Part shown: positions 15,447-23,531 of the stretch, one piece after another
Layout of the letters: the number at the start of each line of letters is the position of its first letter
Position numbering within the stretch: the stretch's first letter is position 1
Origin: Chroococcidiopsidaceae cyanobacterium CP_BM_ER_R8_30
GTDB lineage: Bacteria > Cyanobacteriota > Cyanobacteriia > Cyanobacteriales > Chroococcidiopsidaceae
DNA: 36,675 nucleotides
Reading direction: 5' to 3'
Assembly: GCA_019244235.1 (NCBI GenBank)
Contig: JAFASY010000309.1
Coordinates: 1-36,675, forward strand
The notes under the pieces: model-generated
The model's input: the letters and a program-made list of their open reading frames with translations, nothing else
The model's database searches: none
What the model was told of the DNA's origin: nothing
Program-made: the position numbers and the translations under genes

Positions 15447-16616
15447 TCAAGACCACTCAGGTAAAGCCACTGGGCATGAGTTCGGTTGGTCGTTAACTTC
15501 ATTAAGTCGCGATGCTAAGAATCGATTCATCCAAGATTCCAAGTAGACTCGGTTAGCCTTCTGCTCATCTGGTAATAACGTATTCCCAGGATTAGGCATC
15601 AGTCCCAAGATCGCAGCTGTAGTGACACAGAACATCGATTTTTGGAAACTGACGCAAATTTGCACCCGCAGATCATCTTCTCCTCGACGACCGCGGCGAT
15701 AGAACTCACGCAGATAATCTGGTAAGAAGTGGCGCATATCCTGCATGAGTAAGGTAGGTGGAATCCCTGCCCCCCCAGTTGGTAAAGGGTCAGCAAATAA
15801 TGCACCATAGTTAAACCGACTGGGATCTGGGGAGATTTGATGAGCTTGCGCGTTGTAGGAGACAGTGCCTTGGAAAGGCGTTCCTCTAAAAAAGATTGTT
15901 TCTACATAGGGCACTGCTGTATCGGTAAGGAAGGTTAAACCAGCACTAGCAGGAATAATCTCGTATGTCTTACCCCGCAGTTTCACGGCATAGGTAATTG
16001 ATAACTGGGCTGCCGCCACCAAAGCATCTTTTACATGGTCTACAACTTGAGGGATGGATTGAATTTCGCCTTTGTCGTAGCGATCGGATAGGCTAAGAAA
16101 CATATCGCTCATCACCCGCCAGAATTGACCCAGGGCACTGTAATAGCAGGACATCCGCACCTGTTCTGGTAAGAATTCTGGAAATAGAGCTTTAAGCCCC
16201 AGCATCAGGGGATGCCCCTGAAGTTTGGCTTGGATGGCTGCTTCAGCTCGCTGTTTGAACTCTGGGGAGTCTAAATAGTCATCCAGACCCCCAGTGCCAT
16301 GCCACAGCATTGTTCGCATCACATACTCGGCATACTCAAAGTTAATCCGGTCATGCCACCAGTAGCGGAGTAATTTAGCTGGGGTAATTTCCCCGTTGAA
16401 GTACTTAAAAAAAGGAAAAAGGACTAAGAACTGATTTTCTGCAATGTAAATGAGATTGCGAGAGTAGGCATCTAGTACTACGCCATAGCTTTTGAGAATG
16501 CCAACAACTTCCAAAACATTGTCAGCAGTATCAGGAAGTAAGGCCTCGCCTGCTTCAAGGCGCTGAATATATTCAGCCAAGGGATGGTTGGAAGGCTTGT
16601 TCTTAATGCTAACCAT
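15447..16616 (-). CDS. chpX: CO2 hydration protein of NDH-1MS' (ChpX/CupB)
   Basis: The protein has 389 residues. NQFLVLFPFFKYFNGEIT near residue 62, LRYWWHDRINFEYAEYVMRTMLWHGTGGLDDYLDSPEF near residue 83, and SCYYSALGQFWRVMSDMFL near residue 155 are hallmark regions of CupA/CupB. These soluble subunits sit on the NdhD-NdhF antiporter arm and convert CO2 to bicarbonate in a redox-driven way using a zinc site; His and Cys residues in these blocks are candidate ligands. Assignment to the constitutive ChpX/CupB branch instead of the inducible ChpY/CupA rests on context: it follows ndhF and ndhD next to ccm genes, as in Anabaena, and no cupS follows. It starts 12 bases after ndhD ends. Confidence 0.85.
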   Translation of the reverse strand: MVSIKNKPSNHPLAEYIQRLEAGEALLPDTADNVLEVVGILKSYGVVLDAYSRNLIYIAENQFLVLFPFFKYFNGEITPAKLLRYWWHDRINFEYAEYVMRTMLWHGTGGLDDYLDSPEFKQRAEAAIQAKLQGHPLMLGLKALFPEFLPEQVRMSCYYSALGQFWRVMSDMFLSLSDRYDKGEIQSIPQVVDHVKDALVAAAQLSITYAVKLRGKTYEIIPASAGLTFLTDTAVPYVETIFFRGTPFQGTVSYNAQAHQISPDPSRFNYGALFADPLPTGGAGIPPTLLMQDMRHFLPDYLREFYRRGRRGEDDLRVQICVSFQKSMFCVTTAAILGLMPNPGNTLLPDEQKANRVYLESWMNRFLASRLNEVNDQPNSCPVALPEWS

Positions 16617-16628
16617 TGCTAGTCCTCC

Positions 16629-18215
16629 TCAGGGGGTATGAGACATGGGGGATGGGATTTCAGGCAAGGCAAGCGTTCGCTTGAAAGCATGCGAGAAAAG
16701 TTCTTGCCCTTCCTGGCTCGTCACAAACTTAAAGTTATGTGTCCGTAGCGTGAGTACCGGAAAACTAGCATTCATTGCCGTTGTTGTCGGTTCACTCCAG
16801 TGCACTAGCCAGTTAGGCTGGATGCCAAACAGGACAATCAGGACAGCTAAGACGATTGCAGGGTAGCGATCGGACCATTGCACTCGCGGCAGGTTAATCA
16901 CTTGTTCTGACAAGCGACCGAAAAAGACGCGGTTCATGAGATTGAGAAAGTAGACAGCTGTCAAGGCAGTACCTAGCATAGACAGCAGGGTTTGCACCGG
17001 AAACACAGGAAAACTACCCCGAAAGACCAAAAATTCTGAAATAAAACCGATCATCCCCGGAGTTCCAGCACTCGCCATTACCCCTAAGACCATCAGGCTT
17101 CCAATCAGCGGTAAGCCTCGTTCTGGGTTCAATAGACCACTTAGCACATCTAAATCACGGCTGCCAGTCTTTTTATAAACAACGCCCACCAGCAGAAACA
17201 TGAGGGCTGAAATTAACCCGTGGCTGACCATTTGTAGGACAGTGGCTAGAGTACTTAGAGGTGTAGCGGCGGCAGCAGCTAGAAGCACGTAACCCATGTG
17301 ACCGATCGAGCTGAAAGCTACCATCTTCTTCATATCTTTTTGAGCGATCGCTGTGAAAGAACCATACAGTACGCTCACCACAGCCCAAGTCGCCAACCAC
17401 GGACCCAGAAGATTCCAAGCATCGGGAAACAAACCCATGCCAAATCGCAGTAAACCATACGTGCCTAACTTCAACAGAACCCCAGCTAGCAGTACAGAGA
17501 CTGGTGTCGAAGCCTCAACGTGAGCATCTGGCAACCAGGTATGTAAGGGGACCAAAGGCATCTTGATGCCGAAACCAATCAAGAGCATCAACAACAGTAA
17601 AGCCTGTGTTGCTAAGGGGAGAGTTTGAGTTCTACTTGGATCGTAGGCAAAGCTGGTATTACTACTTAGCCAAACTATGCCGAGGAAACTTGCCAGAATC
17701 AAGATTCCAGAGATTGCGGTGTAGATTAAAAATTTTGTTGCTGCATAGCCACGCCGATGCCCGCCCCAAATTGCGATCAACAAATACAGCGGAATCAGTT
17801 CCAGCTCATAAAACAGGAAAAATAGCAGCAAATCCTGCGCTAAGAAAGCACCTGCCACCCCAGCACTTAAAACCAGTACTAAAGCATAGTAGAGGCGGAA
17901 CCTTTGGATAGCTACATCGCTGCTGTAAATGGCAATACAAGTGAGTAGACCATTGAGAACTAGTAAAGGTAAAGATAGACCATCAACTCCAAGGTGATAG
18001 TTCAAACCTAAAGTCTCAATCCAGGGAATGAACTCCGAGAACTGTTGACCTACATGGCTGGGGTTAAACTGGCTCACTATGACGAGCGTCCACAAGCAAG
18101 CGGCACCAGCAGCAACTAAAGCGATGAGACGAGAGCGATTTGGATTCATGCCTTTAGGCCAAAAGCCTATTAAGGCGGCACCGAGCATTGGCATCCAAAT
18201 CAAGGCACTAAGCAT
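16629..18215 (-). CDS. ndhD4: NAD(P)H-quinone oxidoreductase subunit 4 (NdhD4-type)
   Basis: The protein has 528 residues from the ATG at 18215 (MLSALIWMPMLGAALIGFWP), preferred because GGAG lies 12 bases upstream. A longer frame to 18314 would overlap ndhF. There are about fourteen helices. Antiporter-family residues are visible in LLFFLFYELELIPLYLLIAIWGG, where the conserved Glu lies, in KMPLVPLHTWLPDAHVEASTP, and in KKMVAFSSIGHMGY. It is the proton-pumping subunit of the CO2-uptake form of NDH-1 in the thylakoid membrane. The number 4 follows from its linkage to chpX and the ccm genes, not from a computed tree. Confidence 0.88.
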   Translation of the reverse strand: MLSALIWMPMLGAALIGFWPKGMNPNRSRLIALVAAGAACLWTLVIVSQFNPSHVGQQFSEFIPWIETLGLNYHLGVDGLSLPLLVLNGLLTCIAIYSSDVAIQRFRLYYALVLVLSAGVAGAFLAQDLLLFFLFYELELIPLYLLIAIWGGHRRGYAATKFLIYTAISGILILASFLGIVWLSSNTSFAYDPSRTQTLPLATQALLLLMLLIGFGIKMPLVPLHTWLPDAHVEASTPVSVLLAGVLLKLGTYGLLRFGMGLFPDAWNLLGPWLATWAVVSVLYGSFTAIAQKDMKKMVAFSSIGHMGYVLLAAAAATPLSTLATVLQMVSHGLISALMFLLVGVVYKKTGSRDLDVLSGLLNPERGLPLIGSLMVLGVMASAGTPGMIGFISEFLVFRGSFPVFPVQTLLSMLGTALTAVYFLNLMNRVFFGRLSEQVINLPRVQWSDRYPAIVLAVLIVLFGIQPNWLVHWSEPTTTAMNASFPVLTLRTHNFKFVTSQEGQELFSHAFKRTLALPEIPSPMSHTP

Positions 18216-18253
18216 TGTGGAACAAACTCCTTCATAACACAACCAAAAACTTT

Positions 18254-20110
18254 CTAAAATTGCCAACCAATCAGGAATCCTAAGGGCCAGCTCACCAATA
18301 GCCCTAATAAACATACTCCTAAAAGAATTGTCAGTACATAGGTCTGAGACTGGCCGGAACTACTGTATTTCAAGCTTTCCCCACCAAAAATTGTTGCTAG
18401 TCCCACCAGGTTCACCAATCCATCGACAACATAGCGGTCAATCCAAGCATTTAACCGAGACATGAGGGCAACGGCACTGACTATCGTCACCCCGTAAAGC
18501 CTATCAATGTAAAAATCGTAGCTTAGCAGATCCTGTACGACTCTCCAGGACAGCTTAATTGGTCTAGACCAGGCTCTCTGTAAGTGGATCATCGAGCCAA
18601 TTGCCAAACCAGTCGCGCTTGATGCAACTAGCAGCACGACTGCCAACCGATTAATGGCTTCCCAACTCGGCAGCAGTTGCCATTGTTGTAGCAGCAGTGG
18701 CACCAGAAGAGTCACCACTGTCAGAGATACCATTGGTAAAGCCATCTGCCATCCAACTTCTGGGGCACGGCGAGTTTTAGGCTGCGAATGACCCCAAAAA
18801 ACTAGCCGGAATACACGGGTCAGATTCAAACTGGTCAAGCCATTGACGAGTAATAGGACTCCCACAAGCCAGGGAGGTGCAGTTATAAAGTTTTCCACCC
18901 ATTGCAGTTTGGCCCAAAAACTGCCCAAGGGGAGCAATGTCACCATTCCCGTTGCACCTACTATATAGGCAGTCGTAGTTGCTGGCATCCGCGACCAGAG
19001 CCCGCCCATTTCTGTTAAGTCTTGCGTATTGGTTGTTGCAATGACCGAGCCAGCACTCATAAATAACAGGGCTTTGGCGATCGCATGGGTGAATAGCAGC
19101 ACCAGAGCTACACCGCCCTGCTGCAATCCCACCGCTATAAACACCAACCCCATATAAGCACTCGTAGAATGTGACAGCGCTCGCTTGATATCAATTTGGG
19201 CAATCGATACCAAAGATGCACCCACTGCTGTCACCGTGCCTATCACCACCAGAGCATTTAACGCGACTGGTGACAACGACAGGATTGGCTGTAACTTAAA
19301 CAGCACAAAAGCACCACCTGCTACCACCATTGAGTTTCTCATGACAGAAGCAGGGTTAGGTCCTTCCATTGCCTCATCTAGCCACAAATGCAAAGGAAAT
19401 TGTGCACATTTACCAGCTGGTCCAGCAATCAATGCCAAGCCTAGTAAGGTCGCGTTCACAGGCGACAAGTTAGCTGTTTGTGCCCATTCATTCAAGTCAG
19501 AAAAGTTCAAACTCCCTGCCATCGTGGCAAGTGCCACCACTCCCATTAGTAGCAATAGATCGCCAACTCGCTTGGTTAAAAACGCATCGCGGGCTGCCGT
19601 GACCACCAACGGCTGCGCATACCAAAATCCCACCAATAAGTAGGTGGAAAGAGTAAGCATTTCCAAAAGAGCATAGCTCAGAAATAAGGAATCACTCAGG
19701 GCTAGACCAGAGAGCGCTGCCTCGAAAAAACCCATCAAGGCGAAGAAACGAGCTAGAGCCCAGTCCTTCTCCATATAGCCTAGGGTATAAATTTGTGCCA
19801 GAAGACTTAAACCCGTAATCAGAACGGCTGCCCCAACAGTGACTGGCGAAACGTCCAAGGCGAAAGATAAGTCCAAGTCTGCAGTTTTTAACCATGTCAC
19901 GAGGAAGCTTTGTGGTTCCTGGTTCCAGATGTCCTTCAAGACCACTAAGCTGTGGACAAAAGCCAGAACTGTCATCAACAAATTGAAGTAGGCTGCTGGT
20001 CTAGGACCTGTGCGTCGGATCGTTCCCATTGCCCAAGGCAGAGTCACAATCGCGCCTATTAGACCGTAGAAAGGTACCCACCAGCTATTAAGGAATAGAA
20101 ATAGATTCAT
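18254..20110 (-). CDS. ndhF4: NAD(P)H-quinone oxidoreductase subunit 5 (NdhF4-type)
   Basis: The protein has 618 residues. MNLFLFLNSWWVPFYGLIGAIV begins the first of about fifteen helices. LFLSYALLEMLTLSTYLLVGFW, GKCAQFPLHLWLDEAMEGPNPASV and DIKRALSHSTSAYMGLVFIA are the NdhF antiporter blocks. The C-terminal amphipathic and terminal helices (DLLSYDFYIDRLYGVT onward) are the lateral arm typical of NdhF. In NDH-1MS' it pumps protons together with NdhD4 while ChpX hydrates CO2. It is the first gene of the operon, 38 bases before ndhD4, and diverges from the ccm operon across 557 bases. Confidence 0.88.
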   Translation of the reverse strand: MNLFLFLNSWWVPFYGLIGAIVTLPWAMGTIRRTGPRPAAYFNLLMTVLAFVHSLVVLKDIWNQEPQSFLVTWLKTADLDLSFALDVSPVTVGAAVLITGLSLLAQIYTLGYMEKDWALARFFALMGFFEAALSGLALSDSLFLSYALLEMLTLSTYLLVGFWYAQPLVVTAARDAFLTKRVGDLLLLMGVVALATMAGSLNFSDLNEWAQTANLSPVNATLLGLALIAGPAGKCAQFPLHLWLDEAMEGPNPASVMRNSMVVAGGAFVLFKLQPILSLSPVALNALVVIGTVTAVGASLVSIAQIDIKRALSHSTSAYMGLVFIAVGLQQGGVALVLLFTHAIAKALLFMSAGSVIATTNTQDLTEMGGLWSRMPATTTAYIVGATGMVTLLPLGSFWAKLQWVENFITAPPWLVGVLLLVNGLTSLNLTRVFRLVFWGHSQPKTRRAPEVGWQMALPMVSLTVVTLLVPLLLQQWQLLPSWEAINRLAVVLLVASSATGLAIGSMIHLQRAWSRPIKLSWRVVQDLLSYDFYIDRLYGVTIVSAVALMSRLNAWIDRYVVDGLVNLVGLATIFGGESLKYSSSGQSQTYVLTILLGVCLLGLLVSWPLGFLIGWQF

Positions 20111-20484
20111 CTTGAGTATGACCGTAAATAACCTAGAATGATCTTTTTCAAGACATTAAAAATCAGAAACTGCCGCTATAAACTTACTTGATAACTACTC
20201 CAATCTCTACTTATAAACTTGAAAGTACAACTTGTAGAGCAGGAGTTTATCTCTTGCCATTTAAAAAAAATTATAACACTTTGTAAGTCGTCTCCTTGAA
20301 ATCAATACCTAAACGGCTGTATATCCACTCTAGAGAACGGTGTTACCCTCTGTCATCCTTTCCTGTCTTGGAATTACCGACCCTCCGATTCGGCTTGATG
20401 TAGAAGTAATAAAGAAATTATAAAACAGACGCAACTGCTCTAGAAACTGATGAACTTTGGCTAAGCTGTCGGCACAATTGGCTT
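20111..20484. promoter_or_regulatory. Divergent ndhF4 / ccm intergenic region, left part
   Basis: This AT-rich stretch must hold the ndhF4 promoter on the minus strand. Nested inverted repeats are visible: CTCTAC (20205-20210) with GTAGAG (20234-20239), and a tight palindrome TACAA-c-TTGTA at 20226-20236. The latter could be a site for a LysR-type regulator such as CcmR or CmpR, but it does not match their published consensus as I know it. A 64-codon minus-strand ORF at 20330-20524 has no coding character and is treated as spurious. Confidence 0.4.
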
Positions 20485-20525
20485 TTGTTAAGTTTTCTAA
20501 AAGTATCATATTATAAAGTATCATA
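20485..20525 (+). promoter_or_regulatory. Candidate ccm promoter with 10-base direct repeat
   Basis: TTGTTA (20485-20490) and TATTAT (20509-20514) are spaced 18 bases, a plausible sigma-70 promoter reading towards ccmK2. The 10-mer AAGTATCATA occurs twice, at 20501-20510 and 20516-20525, with starts 15 bases apart, so it overlaps the putative -10 and start region. A paired direct repeat in this position could bind a dimeric repressor. No regulator is assigned. Confidence 0.4.
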
Positions 20526-20559
20526 CTAATTTATATTGTCAGGGGAGCAAAGCTTTCCT

Positions 20560-20655
20560 ATGATTAATTTGGATGCCTTTGAGCTTAAGAATGAGCATCC
20601 CCGTCAAAATTTTCCTCAAAGGACTGTTCTGACTGGGGAATTGCACTCATTTTAG
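20560..20655 (+). CDS. Candidate 31-residue leader ORF upstream of ccmK2
   Basis: An ATG at 20560 opens 31 codons, reading MINLDAFELK at the start and GELHSF at the end. AGGGGAG (20541-20547) lies 12 bases upstream and could act as ribosome binding site. The TAG stop (20653-20655) overlaps the AGAGGAG ribosome binding site of ccmK2 (20654-20660). The peptide has no hydrophobic helix and no recognisable family. It could be a regulatory leader coupled to ccmK2 translation, or a chance ORF. Confidence 0.3.
   Translation: MINLDAFELKNEHPRQNFPQRTVLTGELHSF
20590..20651 (+). promoter_or_regulatory. Nested imperfect inverted repeat in the ccmK2 leader
   Basis: AATGAG (20590-20595) pairs with CTCATT (20646-20651), TCCCC (20598-20602) with GGGGA (20635-20639), and TCA (20604-20606) with TGA (20630-20632). 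Inside, TCC (20613-20615) can pair with GGA (20621-20623). The outer arm ends three bases before the ccmK2 ribosome binding site. No energy was computed. Confidence 0.4.
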
Positions 20656-20667
20656 AGGAGTTGTTAA

Positions 20668-20976
20668 ATGCCAATTGCAGTTGGAATGATTGAAACCAAG
20701 GGCTTTCCGGCGGTGGTAGAAGCAGCTGATGCAATGGTTAAAGCCGCCCGCGTCACCCTTGTAGGCTATGAAAAAATCGGTAGCGCTCGCGTGACGGTCA
20801 TTGTGCGAGGGGACGTTTCTGAGGTGCAAGCCTCGGTTGCGGCTGGAATTGATGCGGCAAATCGGGTCAATGGTGGTGAAGTCTTATCGACTCATATCAT
20901 TGCTCGTCCGCATGAAAACCTCGAATATGTTCTGCCAATTCGTTATACCGAATCTGTTGAACAGTTTCGCGTTTAA
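20668..20976 (+). CDS. ccmK2: Carboxysome shell hexamer protein CcmK2
   Basis: The protein has 102 residues and a single BMC domain. [36 protein letters not shown], and [15 protein letters not shown] are the CcmK signature, and the short C-terminus (EQFRV) fits CcmK2. Hexamers tile the facets of the beta-carboxysome, and their central pores pass bicarbonate and RuBP. The pore loop reads K36-I-G-S39-A40, whereas the neighbouring CcmK1 has Gly at position 40. AGAGGAG lies 7 bases before the ATG. It is the first shell gene of a six-gene operon. The number follows Synechocystis gene order (K2 before K1). Confidence 0.95.
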   Translation: MPIAVGMIETKGFPAVVEAADAMVKAARVTLVGYEKIGSARVTVIVRGDVSEVQASVAAGIDAANRVNGGEVLSTHIIARPHENLEYVLPIRYTESVEQFRV

Positions 20977-21031
20977 CTTTAGCAGAACTGGATTCTCGTA
21001 TTTATTGCCAAACAACTAAGGAGGAAAACCG

Positions 21032-21376
21032 ATGTCAATTGCCGTCGGTATGGTAGAAACACTTGGCTTTCCAGCAGTAGTGGAAGCAGCAGACGCAATG
21101 GTCAAAGCCGCCCGCGTCACCCTTGTGGGTTACGAAAAAATTGGTAGCGGACGCGTCACAGTGATTGTGCGTGGAGATGTTTCCGAGGTACAGGCCTCGG
21201 TGGGAGCAGGGATTGAATCTGTGAAGCGGGTGAACGGAGGCCAGGTCTTGTCTACCCACATCATTGCTCGTCCCCACGAAAACCTCGAATATGTCTTACC
21301 AATTCGGTATACCGAGGATGTGCAGCAGTTCCGCGAAGATGTCAATGCCATTCGCCCTTATGGTAACCGACCGTAG
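21032..21376 (+). CDS. ccmK1: Carboxysome shell hexamer protein CcmK1
   Basis: The protein has 114 residues. The BMC domain is nearly the same as in the preceding gene ([21 protein letters not shown], pore loop KIGSG), but it has a longer polar C-terminus ending [12 protein letters not shown], the usual distinction of CcmK1. It is a major facet protein that can share layers with CcmK2. AAGGAGGA lies 7 bases before the ATG, a strong ribosome binding site. It starts 55 bases after ccmK2 and is followed at 9 bases by ccmL. The pair clearly arose by tandem duplication. Confidence 0.95.
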   Translation: MSIAVGMVETLGFPAVVEAADAMVKAARVTLVGYEKIGSGRVTVIVRGDVSEVQASVGAGIESVKRVNGGQVLSTHIIARPHENLEYVLPIRYTEDVQQFREDVNAIRPYGNRP

Positions 21377-21385
21377 AAATGGACA

Positions 21386-21688
21386 ATGCAAATTGCCAAA
21401 GTTCGCGGCACCGTTGTAAGTACTCAAAAGGAGCCGAGCCTGAGAGGGACAAAACTGCTGCTGCTGCAATTTGTGGATGAGGAGGGACACCTCATGCCAG
21501 AATATGAGGTTGCAGCCGATAACGTGGGTGCAGGAGTGGATGAGTGGGTTCTAGTTAGTTGTGGGAGTGCGGCTCGTCAGATTCCTGGCAATGAACACCG
21601 ACCACTTGACGCAGCGGTGGTAGCGATTATTGACACTGTAAGTGTTGAAAATCGTGTTATTTACAGCAAGAGAGACCAGTATCGTTAG
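21386..21688 (+). CDS. ccmL: Carboxysome vertex pentamer protein CcmL
   Basis: The protein has 100 residues. MQIAKVRGTVVSTQKEPSLRGTKLLLLQ and AADNVGAGVDEWVLVSCGSAAR are the conserved blocks of the CcmL/EutN family. Pentamers cap the twelve vertices of the carboxysome, and a low dose relative to CcmK is needed to close the shell. No strong ribosome binding site is seen in the 9-base gap after ccmK1, so translation may depend on coupling, which would suit low expression. Confidence 0.95.
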   Translation: MQIAKVRGTVVSTQKEPSLRGTKLLLLQFVDEEGHLMPEYEVAADNVGAGVDEWVLVSCGSAARQIPGNEHRPLDAAVVAIIDTVSVENRVIYSKRDQYR

Positions 21689-21711
21689 TTGGCAGTTAGT
21701 TAACAACAAAG

Positions 21712-21758
21712 TGAAGTATGAAGTGTTTGCGCGTTGTGTCGCTAGCCTTCATTCTTCA
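21712..21758 (+). repeat. Hairpin between ccmL and ccmM
   Basis: TGAAGTATGAAG (21712-21723) faces CTTCATTCTTCA (21747-21758), 12 positions with one mismatch, around a 23-base loop that contains GCGCG. It lies in the 120-base gap after ccmL. There is no T-run, so it is more likely an mRNA processing or stability element, or an interspersed repeat, than a terminator. Confidence 0.5.
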
Positions 21759-21808
21759 TCTTTAGTAAAATCTGACAGCCAAAAGTCAAAGTTAGGAGGA
21801 ATTTCCCG

Positions 21809-23431
21809 ATGGTAGTCCGCAGCTTTGCTGCCCCCCCCACCCCCTGGTCAAGCAATCTAGCTGAACCCAAGATTCATGACACTGCCTATGTCCATCCCTT
21901 CTCTACCATTATAGGAGAAGTCGAGGTGGGACCAAATGTCATGGTGGCACCAGGGACTTCAATCCGTGCTGATGAAGGTAAACCTTTTCATATCGGCGAA
22001 GATACTAATATTCAAGATGGTGTAGTCATCCACGGGCTAGAGCAGGGTCGGGTTGTTGGGGATGACCAAAAGCAATACTCGGTGTGGATTGGGAAAAATG
22101 CTTCAATTACCCATATGGTTCTCATCCATGGTCCAGCATACATTGGAGACAATTGCTTTATCGGCTTTCGCTCCACAGTGTTTAACGCTAGAGTAGGTCG
22201 AGACTGCATTGTCATGATGCACGCACTAATCCAGGATGTAGAAATTCCCGCTGGTAAGTATGTGCCTTCTGGAGCAGTGATTACCAACCAGCAGCAAGCC
22301 GACCGTTTGCCTGATGTGCAATCGCAAGACAAGGATTTTGCTCACCATGTAGTGGGTGTCAATCAAGCCTTGCGAGCTGGTTACTTGTGTAGTGAAAATG
22401 AGGCATGTATTACACCAATCCGAGATGAACTCACTAAATCTTATGGTGCGAACGGATCTAATGGCTCAAGGAGCGCTAACTATAGTGATATGAGAAGTGC
22501 AAGTTTAGGTTCAGATGTGATAGATCAAGTTGGACAGCTTTTGGCTCAAGGTTACAAGATTGGTACGGAACATGTAGATGAACGCCGCTTCCGCACTGGT
22601 TCTTGGGCTAGCTGTAGTCCGATTACCACCACCCGGCAGTCAGAAGTCCTCAGAGAGCTAGAGGCCTGTTTGGCAGAACATGCAGGAGAATATGTCCGCT
22701 TAATTGGCATTGACCCCAAAGGTAAGCGGCGAGTCTTTGAGGCTATTATTCAGCGCCCAGATGGTACGGTTTCTCTAGCTGGTCAAAAGACCCAAGGAGC
22801 TATGTCAGCTGGCACGACGAGTCGAGCAAGCAGTTCTAAAATTGGTGCTGAGACAGTAGAGCAAGTGAGACAGCTTTTGGCTCAAGGTTACAAGATTGGC
22901 ACGGAACATGTAGATGAGCGCCGCTTCCGCACTGGTTCCTGGGCTAGCTGTAGCCCAATTACCACCAGTAATGAATCAGAAGCGATCAGGGCACTAGAAG
23001 AGTGTTTAGCTAACCATCAGGGTGAGTACGTACGTCTGATCGGCATTGACCCTAAGGCAAAGCGCCGAGTGTTGGAGACAATGCTACAACGACCAGATGG
23101 TAGCGTTCACCAGCCATCTCCGATCCCGACTGCTTCAAGTCCCAGGCAGCAATCAGCTCAAAGTACAAGCTTAAAACCAGAAGTGGTGGAACAGCTGCGC
23201 CAACTTTTGGCTCAAGGATACCGCATTAGTGCAGAGCATGTGGATGAGCGTCGCTTTCGCACTGGTTCCTGGACTAGTTGTGGTCAGATCCAGACAAATC
23301 GAGAAAGCGAAGCGATCGCGACTCTAGAATCCTACCTAAGAGAATACCCAGGGGAATATGTCCGTCTGATTGGTATCGATCCTAAAGCCAAGCGCCGGGT
23401 GTTGGAGACTATTATCCAGCGACCCAATTAG
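21809..23431 (+). CDS. ccmM: Carboxysome scaffold and gamma-carbonic anhydrase CcmM
   Basis: The protein has 540 residues. Residues 15-205 form a left-handed beta-helix gamma-carbonic anhydrase, with His75, His102 and His107 as zinc ligands and Glu56 near the active site. Cys194 and Cys200 match the disulfide pair that activates CcmM in Thermosynechococcus. Three Rubisco small-subunit-like repeats follow, near residues 233-320, 346-432 and 458-540; each contains [12 protein letters not shown] and [10 protein letters not shown]. Repeats 1 and 2 have two Cys 18 residues apart; repeat 3 has one. These repeats crosslink Rubisco into the procarboxysome core. TTAGGAGGAA before the ATG is a strong ribosome binding site. 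An internal start at codon 228 could give the short form. Confidence 0.96.
   Translation: MVVRSFAAPPTPWSSNLAEPKIHDTAYVHPFSTIIGEVEVGPNVMVAPGTSIRADEGKPFHIGEDTNIQDGVVIHGLEQGRVVGDDQKQYSVWIGKNASITHMVLIHGPAYIGDNCFIGFRSTVFNARVGRDCIVMMHALIQDVEIPAGKYVPSGAVITNQQQADRLPDVQSQDKDFAHHVVGVNQALRAGYLCSENEACITPIRDELTKSYGANGSNGSRSANYSDMRSASLGSDVIDQVGQLLAQGYKIGTEHVDERRFRTGSWASCSPITTTRQSEVLRELEACLAEHAGEYVRLIGIDPKGKRRVFEAIIQRPDGTVSLAGQKTQGAMSAGTTSRASSSKIGAETVEQVRQLLAQGYKIGTEHVDERRFRTGSWASCSPITTSNESEAIRALEECLANHQGEYVRLIGIDPKAKRRVLETMLQRPDGSVHQPSPIPTASSPRQQSAQSTSLKPEVVEQLRQLLAQGYRISAEHVDERRFRTGSWTSCGQIQTNRESEAIATLESYLREYPGEYVRLIGIDPKAKRRVLETIIQRPN
22468..22492 (+). promoter_or_regulatory. Internal ribosome binding site and start for short CcmM
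   Basis: AAGGAG (22468-22473) is followed 16 bases later by an in-frame ATG (22490-22492, Met228), in the linker just before the first Rubisco-like repeat. Translation from here gives 313 residues with all three repeats and no carbonic anhydrase domain, equivalent to the CcmM35 isoform known from other beta-cyanobacteria. The spacing is longer than ideal. Confidence 0.5.
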
Positions 23432-23531
23432 CAGTCATAAATCTGCTAAACATTCTCCGATTTCGTTAAACTTATGGGTAATGACCCCAAACCGCCTAAT
23501 CACATTTTCTTCGGGTTCAGAGGTGCCATCA

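Noticed and set aside
18216..18314. N-terminal extension of ndhD4 to 18314
   Set aside because: It would overlap ndhF4 by 61 bases. The ATG at 18215 has a ribosome binding site and begins at the conserved first helix.
20330..20524. 64-codon minus-strand ORF in the ndhF4/ccm intergenic region
   Set aside because: It covers the putative ccm promoter and has no coding character.
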